A stretch of 64,000 nt of DNA from Gemmatimonadota bacterium. GTDB taxonomy: Bacteria > Gemmatimonadota > Gemmatimonadetes > Gemmatimonadales > Gemmatimonadaceae. The position numbers were made by a program, and so were the translations under genes. This document shows, one piece after another, positions 33,100 to 43,023 of the stretch. The notes under the pieces were generated by a model. It was not told the DNA's origin. It searched no databases and saw nothing but the letters and a program-made list of their open reading frames with translations. Within the stretch, counting starts at the first letter, position 1; each line of letters starts with the position of its first letter. The stretch spans positions 248,001 through 312,000 of the forward strand of contig JADJRJ010000028.1 in the NCBI GenBank assembly GCA_016712265.1, given 5' to 3'.

Positions 33100-34536
33100 A
33101 TGCACCCTCGCCTTCGCTTCCTTGCCCTGCTCGCCCTGGCCGCTGCCACGTCGTGTGGCGCGCCAGAGGCCTCCCGACCGAACATCTTGTTCGTCCTGGT
33201 GGATGACCTGCGCTGGGATGACATCGCCGTGGCCGGTCACCCGTTCGTCGAGACGCCGAACATCGACCGGCTGGCGCGTGAGGGGACGCGCTTCCTCAAT
33301 GCCTTTGCGGCGACGCCCCTGTGTTCGCCGAGTCGGGCGACGATCCTGACTGGGCAATTCGCGCACACCAACGGGATCATCGACAATACGGCGCGTGATT
33401 CGGCGAGTCATCAGCTGCCGACCTTTGCCGTGCCCCTGTCGGCGGCGGGCTACACGACCGGGTTTTTCGGCAAATGGCACATGGGGAACGACGATTCCCC
33501 GCGACCGGGTTGGACGCGCTGGGTGGCGATGCGTGGGCAGGGGGAGGCGGTCGACCCGCAGCTCAACTTTGACGGGACGCGGCGCGTGGTGCCGGGGTAT
33601 GTCACCGACGTGCTGACGGACCAGGTGGTGGAGTTCGTGCGCGGTGCGGGTGCAAAGCCGTTCATGGCGTTCCTCGCGCACAAGGCGCTGCACCCGAACA
33701 TCATGCAATCGAACGATGGCACACGCGGGTCGATGCGTGAGGGGCAGCCGGAGGGGTTCGTGCCTGCGCCACGGCATGTGGGGCGGTATGCGGTGCCGCC
33801 GATTACTCGACGGCCCAATGCGCTGCAGCCGCCACTGGGGAAGAAGGCGCTCGCCCGCGCCATTCCCGGCCTGCCGCCGCTGAGCCCGGCGACGGGCACC
33901 AGTGAGCGGGACATTCGGGCGCGCCTCGAGATGCTGTTGGGCGTTGACGAGTCCCTCGGCCGCATTGTGGCGGTGCTGGATTCACTGGGAACGCTCGACC
34001 AGACCATGATCGTGTTCACGAGTGACCACGGATACTTCTACGGGGAGTTTGGCCTCGACCAGGAGCGTCGCTTGGCCTACGATGAGACGGCCCGGATCCC
34101 ATTGCTGGTGCGTTACCCGCCGCTGGCGCGTGCCGGGGCCACCCCCGCGCCGATGGTGCAGACGACGGACTTTGCCTCGACGATCCTCGAGGTGGCAGGA
34201 GTGAAGGACGTCGCCGTGCGCGATGGGCGATCGATCGTGCCGCTGCTCGTGGGCGAGGCACCGGCGGACTGGCGGAAGTCCCTGCTCCTCGAGTACTGGA
34301 CCGACATCGTCTTTCCCCGCACGCTCACCATGGGCTACAAGGCCGTGCGGACGGAGCGCTACACGTACATCCACTACACGGAGCTGGAAGGGATGGACGA
34401 GTTGTACGACCTCCAGGCCGACCCGTTCCAGATGGAGAACATCATCGACTCGGAGCGCGGACGCGCGGCGCTTCCCGCCCTGCAGCAGGAGCTTGGGCGA
34501 TTGGTTGCCACCGGGAGCCCTGGCGCCGCGCGCTGA
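33100..34536 (+). CDS. Type I (formylglycine) sulfatase, lipoprotein
   Basis: Hydrolyses a sulfate ester. 478 residues; signal with lipobox TSC19, then RPNILFVLVDDLRWDD (metal ligands D35, D36) and the modification site LCSPSRATILTG with C75 in C-x-P-x-R, the site converted by formylglycine-generating enzyme. Further metal or sulfate residues: GKWHMGND, TSDHGYFYGEFGL. Length is typical. The companion FGE gene is 3.4 kb upstream on the other strand. The substrate (sulfated glycan, steroid or other) cannot be told. No SusD/TonB polysaccharide locus is present. Confidence 0.92.
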   Translation: MHPRLRFLALLALAAATSCGAPEASRPNILFVLVDDLRWDDIAVAGHPFVETPNIDRLAREGTRFLNAFAATPLCSPSRATILTGQFAHTNGIIDNTARDSASHQLPTFAVPLSAAGYTTGFFGKWHMGNDDSPRPGWTRWVAMRGQGEAVDPQLNFDGTRRVVPGYVTDVLTDQVVEFVRGAGAKPFMAFLAHKALHPNIMQSNDGTRGSMREGQPEGFVPAPRHVGRYAVPPITRRPNALQPPLGKKALARAIPGLPPLSPATGTSERDIRARLEMLLGVDESLGRIVAVLDSLGTLDQTMIVFTSDHGYFYGEFGLDQERRLAYDETARIPLLVRYPPLARAGATPAPMVQTTDFASTILEVAGVKDVAVRDGRSIVPLLVGEAPADWRKSLLLEYWTDIVFPRTLTMGYKAVRTERYTYIHYTELEGMDELYDLQADPFQMENIIDSERGRAALPALQQELGRLVATGSPGAAR

Positions 34537-34550
34537 GATCGGCCCTGTCG

Positions 34551-37550
34551 CTACGGCACGACGCGTGGCGGCGTCTCCTTCACCAGGAACGGCACGCCCT
34601 GCGTCATCCACGCGGGGGCCGGGCGGCCTCGCAGGTAGTGGTCAAAGAACTGGAAATAGCGCTCAGTGAGGTCCCGGCGGTTCGCGAGGCCACGCAGCCC
34701 GTGTCCCTCGTTAGGGTAGGCCAGCATGATCGCCTGCTTCTTGTTGTAGCGGAGCGCGCTGTAGAGGTTCATCCCCTCGACGAAGCTCACCGTGGGGTCA
34801 GCGGTCCCGTGCATGATGAGGAAGGGCGCTGTGACCTGTGGCACGTGGGTCAGCGCTGACTCGAACCGGTAGACCTCGGGCTTGTCCCACGGGGAGAATC
34901 CCCAGCGCCCCTGGCCGTTGAGGTAGTACTCGAAGGCGTTGTCGCCGCTGCCTCCGGTGACGGCATAGGTCCACCCCCAGCTCTGCGCGAAGTCTGTCGT
35001 GAGGTCGGTGACGCCGGCGCCTACCCCAACGGCCGCGAACATCTTCGACCTCGTGCCGATGAACGCGGCACCCTCGCCGCCATAGCTGTGGCCGTGGACA
35101 CCGACCTTCTTCGGGTCCGCATACCCCAGCTCGATCACCTTCTGCGTCGCCGCCTCGACGGCCTCGAGCATGTCGCTGTGCGAGCGTCCCGTGCGGAAGT
35201 ACACGTCGGGCATCATCGTGATGTATCCCTTGCTCACCGCTTCGACCGGGAGGCTCCCCATCCCCGTCACGAAGCTCGGTGAGGTGTAGCGATGCATGTT
35301 CTGCGAGTTCTTTTCGTAGAACGAGACGATCATGGGCCGCTTCTCTCCGGCCTGGTAGTCGTCCGGCAGGGTCAGGATCCCCTGGGAGCGCGTCCCATCC
35401 TTGAGCTTGAAGTCAAAGAGGACGCGGCGCCCCCACGCGTACTCGGCCTGTTGCGGATTCGCGTCCGTCACCTTGCGCGACGTCGCGAAGTCCGCGCCGG
35501 ACACGCGCAGGTCGGGGAACTCGATGAAGGTCTGTCGCGTGAAGAGGTACGTATCGGCGCGCGCCGCTCGCATGGGGAGGCTGAACGTCGCGTCCTCAAA
35601 GACGACGGGGCGCAGCGCCCCGGCAGCGAGGGTGTGAAAGCCGGACTTCTTCGTCCACTCCCCATACGACGCGAGGGTCACCGGCTGCGCGAGGTCGACG
35701 ACGCGTCCATCGCGCTCGCCTCGCAGGGCCACCAGGTCCGGTGGCGATGTGCGCACGACGCGAAAGACGATCTCCTGTCGCGTCCCTTCGCCATTGGTGA
35801 GGTTCCGCGGCTGCCCCGACGCATACGGGAGGTACCAGAGGTCGTAGCGGTGGTTCACGATGACCCCCGAACCGTCGGCGGCGTATCCGGCCACGCCGTA
35901 CGACGGCTTTGGCCCGGGGTGGTCGAACTCGCGGTTGATGAAGCTCGGTGCCCCGGTGGCGATGAGGGGCTTGGACGTCCCGGTTGCTGCTTCGTATTGA
36001 TGGAAGCGTTCGTCCTTCCAGTAGAGCCAATGCCTGGCGTTTGGGGAGAAGCCGTAGGCGAAGGCCTCGACGATGAGCCCCTTGAACATCAAGGTGCGCT
36101 GGCCCGTGGTGACGTCCACGCGATAGACATCGGCCTGCTGCCGTCCGTAGTCCGTGACGTAGCCACGCAGGTCGCGGCCCACGGCCCAGCTGCCGTCGGG
36201 GGCGACGTCCAGTTCGCGCATGGTGGAATCGGCGAGTCGCACAAACGCGCCGCTGCGAAGGTCGAACGCTTGCCGAAAGGTGTAGTTGCGGTCGGCTTCC
36301 GCGCGGATCATCTGCAGCGACTGGACGCGCTCATCCTCGGTGCGCCAGACGTCGACGTCGGGTAGCGAATCGGTATTGCGACGCCGGGCGGTATCCGGTG
36401 CCGGGCGCTGGCCGATGAGCCCGAGGAAGACGCGTTGGTTGTCGTCGCTCCAGCTCAACGTGGCGCGATCGCTGATCACCCAGCCGCGCGGAAACCCGGC
36501 TGCGGTGGAGTCGAGCGCCATGGTGGACGGTCGGGTGTCGTCCCGCATGGCGGCGCGCACGTTCGGCACGGCCATCAGGATGTTCTCGCGCTCGCGCATG
36601 CGCGGCACGTCCTTCCCCTTGAGCACAGCGAGGCCGGTGCCGCTGTCATTCCACGCCAGCCGGCTGTACGTGCGCGCATCGTTGTCCAGCACCCAGGTGC
36701 GGCCCGTGGCGAGGTCGATCACGAAGAGGCCGTTGGCGTCCTTCACGGGCGCTTCCACGGTGTAGGCCAGCAGGTCACCGGTGCGATTGAACGCGGCCTC
36801 GCCAACGTTCCCGAGGTAGGTCGTGAGGCCCGTGGCGAGGTGGTGCAACAGCGCGTCGGCGGCGCGAACGCCCGAGCTGGCATTGGCACCACCGCCAGGC
36901 CCGCCCGGCCCGCCAGGTGCGGCCGCACCGCCGGTCGCTCCGGCGTTGCCCGAGGGACGGCGCCGCAGCAGCAGGTGCGACGCCGTGGAGGAAAAGGTCG
37001 CCCCCTGGATATCCTGCCACGACATGACCTTGCCCGTCGCCAGCTCGCGCAGTTCCGCCAGACGCTGGGGCGGTGGCGTTCGTGCGCCGCGGGTTGGGGC
37101 GGTGGTATCCGACGGAGCCGGGGACGGTGCGCCGCCGGGAGTGCTGGCGCTGTCTCGCGTTGGTCGGGACGGCGGAGGCGGCTCAATGAGGTAGGCGATC
37201 CATCGCGAATCGGACGAGAAGGTAGCCTGTGTGGCGTCGACAACGGCCGTATCGTTGCCGCCATCGAGCCGCTTGATGTGTAGCGCGGGCTTTGATGCCG
37301 TCGCGACGACGTTGGTCTGGCGCTGCACGTAGCTCAACCAGTTGCCGTCGGGGGAAAGCTGTGGAGCCTCGAGCGCACGCCAACGGGTGTAATCGTTGAT
37401 CGTCAGGACCTTCTTGCCGCTTGCTGGCTGCCCCGCTGGCCTCCCGGCCCGACTGTCCTGTCCAACGACGCTCTGCAGCGGGCTGATGACGGCGAGTACG
37501 GCGAGGGCGGCGCCCAGGCGGGTGGGAAGTCGTTCAAGGAGGCGTGGCAT
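34551..37550 (-). CDS. S9 family prolyl oligopeptidase-like exported peptidase
   Basis: 999 residues, signal peptide MPRLLERLPTRLGAALAVLA...VVGQ, so periplasmic or secreted. N-terminal beta-propeller (about 45-700) with WD40-like segments (APQLSPDGNWLSYV) and a Gly/Pro/Ala-rich insert at about 190-225. C-terminal alpha/beta-hydrolase with nucleophile elbow GVHGHSYGGEGA, Asp in MHGTADPTVSF and His in YPNEGHGLRG: a full Ser-Asp-His triad. It is larger than classical POP (about 700), fitting the long exported S9 peptidases frequent in this phylum. It converges with the sulfatase with only 14 bp between the stops. Confidence 0.9.
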   Translation of the reverse strand: MPRLLERLPTRLGAALAVLAVISPLQSVVGQDSRAGRPAGQPASGKKVLTINDYTRWRALEAPQLSPDGNWLSYVQRQTNVVATASKPALHIKRLDGGNDTAVVDATQATFSSDSRWIAYLIEPPPPSRPTRDSASTPGGAPSPAPSDTTAPTRGARTPPPQRLAELRELATGKVMSWQDIQGATFSSTASHLLLRRRPSGNAGATGGAAAPGGPGGPGGGANASSGVRAADALLHHLATGLTTYLGNVGEAAFNRTGDLLAYTVEAPVKDANGLFVIDLATGRTWVLDNDARTYSRLAWNDSGTGLAVLKGKDVPRMRERENILMAVPNVRAAMRDDTRPSTMALDSTAAGFPRGWVISDRATLSWSDDNQRVFLGLIGQRPAPDTARRRNTDSLPDVDVWRTEDERVQSLQMIRAEADRNYTFRQAFDLRSGAFVRLADSTMRELDVAPDGSWAVGRDLRGYVTDYGRQQADVYRVDVTTGQRTLMFKGLIVEAFAYGFSPNARHWLYWKDERFHQYEAATGTSKPLIATGAPSFINREFDHPGPKPSYGVAGYAADGSGVIVNHRYDLWYLPYASGQPRNLTNGEGTRQEIVFRVVRTSPPDLVALRGERDGRVVDLAQPVTLASYGEWTKKSGFHTLAAGALRPVVFEDATFSLPMRAARADTYLFTRQTFIEFPDLRVSGADFATSRKVTDANPQQAEYAWGRRVLFDFKLKDGTRSQGILTLPDDYQAGEKRPMIVSFYEKNSQNMHRYTSPSFVTGMGSLPVEAVSKGYITMMPDVYFRTGRSHSDMLEAVEAATQKVIELGYADPKKVGVHGHSYGGEGAAFIGTRSKMFAAVGVGAGVTDLTTDFAQSWGWTYAVTGGSGDNAFEYYLNGQGRWGFSPWDKPEVYRFESALTHVPQVTAPFLIMHGTADPTVSFVEGMNLYSALRYNKKQAIMLAYPNEGHGLRGLANRRDLTERYFQFFDHYLRGRPAPAWMTQGVPFLVKETPPRVVP

Positions 37551-37679
37551 GGCGGGGGCGAATGGCGCGGTGGCCCCCTGGGTGGGGGCGGTGACCTCCG
37601 CCAGAATCTGGGAGACCGACGGACCACCGCCAGTCCCCGCCGGCCGGCGGTGGCACAGGGTGTACCTCGACGCCGATGT

Positions 37680-40385
37680 CTAACCCTCGAAGAGCACGGT
37701 GGACGGGGCCTGCCGCGCCACGCGCCACGCCGGGAGGAGGCTCGCCGCGAGCGTGGCGACGGCGGTGAGCGCTGCCACGGTCGCGAAGGTCAGCGGATCG
37801 GCCGCACCAACGCCATGCAACAGCTGTCCGAGGAGGCGTGTTGCGAGGAGGGCTGCGGCCACGCCGACGGCGAGCCCCAGCAGGACCTGCCGGAGTCCCG
37901 TCCCGAGGCTCAAGCGGACGAGGGTCAGCGGGGTGGCGCCCAGCGCCGCGCGGATCCCGAATTCGTGCCGGCGCTGTGCGACCACCTGGGCGACGACACC
38001 AAAGACTCCAAGCAGGGCGAGGCCGAGCGACAAGACGCCGAACAGCGAGAGCAACCGCATGGCGAAGGCCTGCTCGGCCAGCGCGGCGGCGAGGACGTCA
38101 TCCCAGGCCTGGACCTCCGATACGGGGAGCCGGGGGTCGATCCCCCGGATCACCTGCCGCGCCGGGCCCACGAGGTCGGTGGGATCCCCGGCGGCGCGGA
38201 GGACAAGGTGCATCGACCGCCGGGTGCTGCCCGGCGAGAGGGCGAACTGGGCGAGCGTTGCATAAAACTGGGGTTTCACGGCCCGGGTCAGGCCATTGTG
38301 TCGGACGTCATCCACCACGCCCACGATCGCGTATGGCGGGCGCCCCCGCGCGTTGCCGCCGATCTGAACCCGGGTGCCGAGGGCGGTGCGATTGGTGAGG
38401 TACGCCCGCACAAAGGCCTGGTTCACGACCATCGCGAGTGGCCCTTCCATGTCATCGCGCGCGTCCAGAAAGCGACCCTCACGCAGGCGCAGCCCCATCG
38501 TCTCGAAGTACCCGGGCGTCACGACCTGCCAGTCGCCCGGCGTTCCCTGGTTGGGCGGTGGCGTGTATCCCTCGACTTGTAGCCCCCAGTCACCCATCTC
38601 CGAGGCGAGGGGGATCTGGCGTACCGCGCCAGCAGATCGCACACCCGGGAGTTCGGCGACCTGCCGCGTGAGCTCACGCCAGAAGGACGCCACCTGGATC
38701 GAGTCCCCGTACCAGCTGGACGGTGTGGACACCTGCATCGAGAGCACCCCGCGGCCGTCGAATCCGCGATCCACCGCCAGGAGGTTGCGGACCGTACGCA
38801 CCATCAACCCGGCACCCACCACCAAGACGACGGCCAGGGCAATCTCCATGGTCACCAGGCCCTGTCGCCAGCGCAGGCGCGCTCCGCTGGCGGTCATCCC
38901 CTTGCCTCCATCCCGGAGGTCGGCTGACGGCGCCACCCGTGCGGAATGCAGTGCGGGGAAAATGCCGGCCAGCACGGCCGTCACCATGGTCACGAGCAGG
39001 GCGACGGCGACCATGGTGGCATCGACCTCCGTGTCCGCCACCCGAGGAAAGGCGGCCGGCGCAAAGCGGCGGGCCCCCGCCGCGCCTAACGCGGCGACGC
39101 CCAGACCCAGGAGCCCGCCCAACAGCGCCAGCAGCGTGCTCTCGGTAAGCAGCAAGCGATTGAGCCGTGCCGCGCCGGCGCCGAGCGCCACGCGGACCGC
39201 GAGCTCGCGCCGCCGGTGTTCACCCCTGACGAGGAGAAGGGCTGCCACGTTGGCGCACGCGATCAACAGCAGGAGGACCACCGCACCCAGGGTGATGAGC
39301 AGCACGGGACGGATGCGCCCGGTCACCTGGTCGGTCACCCCGACGGCGAAGGCGCGGAACTGCTGCTCCTCAACGTAGACGCCTTCCACCTTCAGCTGCG
39401 CGACGCGCGCGGCCAGCTGGCGATTGGCGAGGTCGATGGTGGCCCCCGGCGCGAGCCGCGCGACGCCGTACCATCCGTGACTCCCTCCCCCCGTGCCGTT
39501 GAACGCGGGGCCCGGCGCCGCTCCCTCGGATGCCGCGTCCGTGGCGTTCGGCATCCAGGCGAGGGTGGGACCGTCGCGGCCAAAGTCGAGGGGGAGCTTG
39601 AATCCCTGGGGCATGACCCCGACCACCGTGGCCGCGCTCCCGTCCACCTGGATGGTCTGCCCGACGATGGCTGGATCCGCGTTGAAGAGGCGCTCCCACA
39701 ACGTGTAGCTCAACATGATGACCCGTTCACCGTTGGGCCGGTCCTCGCTCGGGGTGAAGTTCCGCCCGTACAGGGGTGCCACGCCGAGGATCGGGAACAG
39801 CCGCGCACTGACCGAGGCAAAGCGGATGCGCTCCGGCACATCCCCAGCGGTGAGCGTCAGGTTGCCATCAGAGAAGAGCGCTACCTCATCGAAGGCCGGG
39901 ATGTCGGTATCCCAGGCTTCGTACTCGTCCCAGGAAAGCCAGGTCTGGTCAAACCCCTTCCAGGCACTCCAGAGCACGGCGATAGCGTCCGGCTGCGCGT
40001 AGGGCAGCGGCCGGAGCAGGACGGCGTTTGCCACGCCGAACAACGTGGTCGTGGCGCCGATGCCGAGTGCCAGGGTTGCCACGACGAGTGTGGTGAATGC
40101 CGGACGGAGTCGCAACGACCTGAGCGAGATGGCGATGTCGCGGCGCCAGTGCTCCCACTGCGGGGCACCGCGCTCATCACGCACGTCCTCCTTGTGGCGT
40201 TCGACGCCACCGAACGCGCGCGCGGCCGCACGACGCGCGGCGGCGCGATCCTCGCCGAGAACCGCCTGCCGGTGCTCCGCCTCCATCTCCAGGTGAAATC
40301 GGACCTCGTCCGCGAGTTCCGATTCCTGGCGGCGGCGTCGGAAGATCGCGGCGAGCGCCGCACGGAGTTCGTGGTGCCAGGCCAT
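37680..40385 (-). CDS. ABC transporter permease, ADOP (MacB/FtsX) type
   Basis: 901 residues from ATG 40385; the frame is open further upstream but overlaps padR, so the start 2 bp after the padR stop is preferred. Starts with a soluble helical ADOP leader (ELADEVRFHLEMEAEHRQ), then the MacB periplasmic core after helix 1 (LRLRPAFTTLVVATLALGIG), FtsX domain helices in the middle (VLLITLGAVVLLLLIACANVAALLLVR region) and again at the C terminus (LLSLFGVLSLGLALLGVFGV, EFGIRAALGA). No ATPase is encoded beside it, as usual for this group. Substrate unknown. It forms an operon with the PadR regulator. Confidence 0.88.
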   Translation of the reverse strand: MAWHHELRAALAAIFRRRRQESELADEVRFHLEMEAEHRQAVLGEDRAAARRAAARAFGGVERHKEDVRDERGAPQWEHWRRDIAISLRSLRLRPAFTTLVVATLALGIGATTTLFGVANAVLLRPLPYAQPDAIAVLWSAWKGFDQTWLSWDEYEAWDTDIPAFDEVALFSDGNLTLTAGDVPERIRFASVSARLFPILGVAPLYGRNFTPSEDRPNGERVIMLSYTLWERLFNADPAIVGQTIQVDGSAATVVGVMPQGFKLPLDFGRDGPTLAWMPNATDAASEGAAPGPAFNGTGGGSHGWYGVARLAPGATIDLANRQLAARVAQLKVEGVYVEEQQFRAFAVGVTDQVTGRIRPVLLITLGAVVLLLLIACANVAALLLVRGEHRRRELAVRVALGAGAARLNRLLLTESTLLALLGGLLGLGVAALGAAGARRFAPAAFPRVADTEVDATMVAVALLVTMVTAVLAGIFPALHSARVAPSADLRDGGKGMTASGARLRWRQGLVTMEIALAVVLVVGAGLMVRTVRNLLAVDRGFDGRGVLSMQVSTPSSWYGDSIQVASFWRELTRQVAELPGVRSAGAVRQIPLASEMGDWGLQVEGYTPPPNQGTPGDWQVVTPGYFETMGLRLREGRFLDARDDMEGPLAMVVNQAFVRAYLTNRTALGTRVQIGGNARGRPPYAIVGVVDDVRHNGLTRAVKPQFYATLAQFALSPGSTRRSMHLVLRAAGDPTDLVGPARQVIRGIDPRLPVSEVQAWDDVLAAALAEQAFAMRLLSLFGVLSLGLALLGVFGVVAQVVAQRRHEFGIRAALGATPLTLVRLSLGTGLRQVLLGLAVGVAAALLATRLLGQLLHGVGAADPLTFATVAALTAVATLAASLLPAWRVARQAPSTVLFEG

Positions 40386-40387
40386 GA

Positions 40388-40729
40388 TCAGGCTCCCGTG
40401 AAGGAAAGTCGCAGTACCCGGTGGACGGCGGCCGACGTGCGTTCCCAATCGGCGATGGCACCCACCAGCTGGCGGCGGCCTTCGGCGGTGATCTCGTAGT
40501 ACCGCGCCCGCCGGTTGTGCTCCGTCAGGTGCCAGCTGGAGCGAATCCAGCCGCGGCGCACCATGCGCTGGAGTGCCGGATAGAGGGATCCCTGGTTGAC
40601 GTCGAACACCTCGCGCGAGGCCGCCCGCAAGCGCATCGACAACCCCCATCCGTGCATCGCTTCGCCGGTGAGGAGCTTGAGCACCATCATTTCGAGGGTG
40701 CCCTGGAGGACCTCTGAACGATCTGTCAT
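40388..40729 (-). CDS. PadR-family transcriptional regulator
   Basis: 113 residues from ATG 40729 (a TTG at 40747 is in frame). Winged helix with the PadR pattern LQGTLEMMVLKLLTGEAMHGWGL, then DVNQGSLYPALQRMVRRGWI and YYEITAEGRRQL. PadR + ADOP permease is a frequent pair, and the regulator probably represses its own operon. Half-palindromic TGT-AG-ACA (40735-40742) just upstream of the start is a possible operator. The stop (TGA) is 2 bp from the permease ATG. Confidence 0.9.
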   Translation of the reverse strand: MTDRSEVLQGTLEMMVLKLLTGEAMHGWGLSMRLRAASREVFDVNQGSLYPALQRMVRRGWIRSSWHLTEHNRRARYYEITAEGRRQLVGAIADWERTSAAVHRVLRLSFTGA

Positions 40730-40843
40730 GCTTCTGTAGACATCCAAAAGAAGCCGACGGTTTCATACGTCCGCTCTCGGTGGCGAGGGGCGGGTCGGGC
40801 CCCCATCTTGGCGCAGCTCCACCGCACCCAACCGGTCTCCCCG

Positions 40844-42571
40844 ATGATCATTCCAGCGAGCTGGGCGTTGCGCCTGGCCGGCATTGCGATACTACACGTG
40901 GCGTCCACGGCGGCTTCGGCGCAGGGCGCGGCGGAGTCGAGACTTCGCGCCCTCTACACCACCGAATGGGAGTGGCGCGGCAAGGAACTCGCCCGCAACA
41001 GCGACACCTTTCCTCGTGTGGATGCTGCGTCACAACAGGCCCGCCTGGTGTACTGGGCGCAGGTCCTCGCGGCCCTCGACTCCATCCCGCTCGCGCAGCT
41101 CGCTCCGGAGGAACAGGTCAACTACCAGGTGTTCCGTACGTCGATCACGGCGCTGGCCAACGACATCCGCTTCAAGACGTATGAGGCCCCATTCAACAGT
41201 GACACCTTCTTCTGGACGGAGTTTACCCCGCGCCAGGGGATGGCCCAGCTGGACGAGTACCGACGGTTCCTGACGCGCTTGCGCGACGTGCCGCGTTACT
41301 TCACCGAGCAGGTGGATAACATGCGCGCCGGGCTGGCGCGCGGGTACACGGTGCCGCGGGTCGGCGTGCAGGGACGGGACGCGACGATCGTGCCCTACAC
41401 AAGGGCAGACACCACCAACCCGCTCTACCTACCGTTCGCGCAGATGCCGCCGACGATCCCGGCCGCGGACCGGGAGGCCCTGCGCGCCGAGGCCCGCACG
41501 GTCATCCGTGAGACGATCGTGCCGGCGTACACCACCCTGCTGGGCTTCATGCGACAGGAATACCTCCCGCGCGCGCGGACGGCGCTTGCCGCGACCACGC
41601 TTCCCGACGGCGAGGCGTTCTATCAATCGCAGATCGAGAAGTTCACGACCCTCACACTGACCGCCGCCGAGATCCACGAGCAGGGGAAGGCCGAGGTCGC
41701 GCGGATTCGCGCGGAGATGGAGGTGGTGAAGGCGAAGACCGGGTTCCGCGGGAGCATGGCGGCGTTCTTCCAGTTCCTGCGCACTGACCCGCAGTTCTAC
41801 GCAAAGACGCCTCGCGACCTGTTGGCGTATTCGGCGTACGTCTCCAAGAAGGCGGACTACAAGCTCAAGGAGTTCATCGGCTACTTGCCGCGGCATCGGC
41901 ACGGGATCATCCCGGTCCCGGACGCCATTGCTCCCATCTATACCGGGGGGCGCGGCGGGCTCGACGCCTGCATGATGAACACCTACAACCTGAAGGCGCG
42001 CACCATGTACACGATCGCGGCGCTCACGCTGCATGAGTGTACCCCGGGCCATTCGTTCCAGGCCGCGCTGGCCCTGGAAGGGCCGCCACGCCCCGCCTTC
42101 CGGAATGGAACCGGCTTCTCCGGGTACGGCGAAGGGTGGGGGCTCTACACCGAGTGGTTGGGCACCCTGATGGGGGTCTATGAGACGCCGTATGAGGATT
42201 TCGGACGACTCACCTACGAGATGTGGCGCGCCTGCCGGTTGGTCATCGACACCGGGATCCACAAGTATGGGTGGACACGGCAGCAGGCGATTGATTTCCT
42301 GCGCTCCAACGCCGCCCTGTCGGAGCATGAGATCACGACGGAGATCGATCGCTACATCTCGTGGCCGGGACAGGCGCTGGCCTACAAGCTGGGCGAGATG
42401 CAGATCCGGCGGCATCGCCGCGAAGCCGAAGCAGCGTTAGGCGCCACGTTCGACCAGCGCGCGTTTCACGATGCGATCCTGGCGCTCGGCTCCGTCCCGC
42501 TGCCGGTGCTGGAGGCCCGGATGCAGAAGTTCATCGCCGACGGCGGCAAGAACCCCACGGTCGTGCCGTGA
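40844..42571 (+). CDS. DUF885 family metallopeptidase-like exported protein
   Basis: 575 residues from ATG 40844 (TTG 40808 is in frame but adds only spacer). Signal peptide ends at ASAQG. The DUF885 features are the HECTPGHSF motif (H-E-x-x-P-G-H, zinc-site-like), GFSGYGEGWGLYTEWLG (second Glu region), and the C-terminal GQALAYKLGEMQI. DUF885 proteins are presumed gluzincin-like peptidases acting outside the cytoplasm; the substrate is unknown. Divergent from padR, with 114 bp between the two starts. Confidence 0.87.
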   Translation: MIIPASWALRLAGIAILHVASTAASAQGAAESRLRALYTTEWEWRGKELARNSDTFPRVDAASQQARLVYWAQVLAALDSIPLAQLAPEEQVNYQVFRTSITALANDIRFKTYEAPFNSDTFFWTEFTPRQGMAQLDEYRRFLTRLRDVPRYFTEQVDNMRAGLARGYTVPRVGVQGRDATIVPYTRADTTNPLYLPFAQMPPTIPAADREALRAEARTVIRETIVPAYTTLLGFMRQEYLPRARTALAATTLPDGEAFYQSQIEKFTTLTLTAAEIHEQGKAEVARIRAEMEVVKAKTGFRGSMAAFFQFLRTDPQFYAKTPRDLLAYSAYVSKKADYKLKEFIGYLPRHRHGIIPVPDAIAPIYTGGRGGLDACMMNTYNLKARTMYTIAALTLHECTPGHSFQAALALEGPPRPAFRNGTGFSGYGEGWGLYTEWLGTLMGVYETPYEDFGRLTYEMWRACRLVIDTGIHKYGWTRQQAIDFLRSNAALSEHEITTEIDRYISWPGQALAYKLGEMQIRRHRREAEAALGATFDQRAFHDAILALGSVPLPVLEARMQKFIADGGKNPTVVP

Positions 42572-42615
42572 CGGGCGCGACTCCGGAACGCGCCGCGCGG
42601 AACTAGCTTTCGCAG

Positions 42616-42636
42616 GGCGACGCGCGCTGCGTCGCC
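42616..42636. terminator. Perfect 8-bp hairpin between DUF885 and hypA
   Basis: GGCGACGC (42616-42623), loop GCGCT, GCGTCGCC (42629-42636). It lies 45 bases after the DUF885 stop and 30 before the hypA ATG, so it may end the first transcript or sit in the hypAB leader. No T tract. Confidence 0.45.
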
Positions 42637-42666
42637 TGTCCCTGGCGAACTTCCCGAACGAGATCG

Positions 42667-43023
42667 ATGCACGAGCTGTCGCTGGCCCATGGGATCGTGG
42701 AACAGAGCATCGCGGCGGCGGAACGGCTCCGTGCAGCGCGGGTGGTGGCCGTGCAGCTGCGGGTGGGACGGCTGGCGGGGGTGGAAGCCGGCGCCCTCGT
42801 CTTCTGCTACGACATCGCCAGCCAGGGGACCGTGCTCGAAGGATCGCGGCTCGAGATCATCGACGTGCCGCTGGTTGTCTGGTGCGCCCACTGTCTGAAG
42901 GAAGTGGAGCTGCCGGGGATCCAACGGCTCCGCTGCCCGACCTGCGACACGCTGTGTGGCGAGATTCGCCACGGAAGGGAATTGGAGATCGCCTCCCTGG
43001 AGATCGAGGAATCGGACGGATGA
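42667..43023 (+). CDS. hypA: Nickel metallochaperone HypA
   Basis: Binds nickel and hands it to hydrogenase (or, in some bacteria, urease) maturation, with HypB. 118 residues. It begins with the obligatory Met-His-Glu (MHELSLAHGIVEQ), whose N-terminal residues bind Ni, and has the structural zinc site in WCAHC...LRCPTCDTLCG (two Cys-x2-Cys pairs). Length is typical. The stop overlaps hypB by 4 bp (ATGA). No hydrogenase, urease, hypC, D, E or F genes are in the window. Confidence 0.93.
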   Translation: MHELSLAHGIVEQSIAAAERLRAARVVAVQLRVGRLAGVEAGALVFCYDIASQGTVLEGSRLEIIDVPLVVWCAHCLKEVELPGIQRLRCPTCDTLCGEIRHGRELEIASLEIEESDG

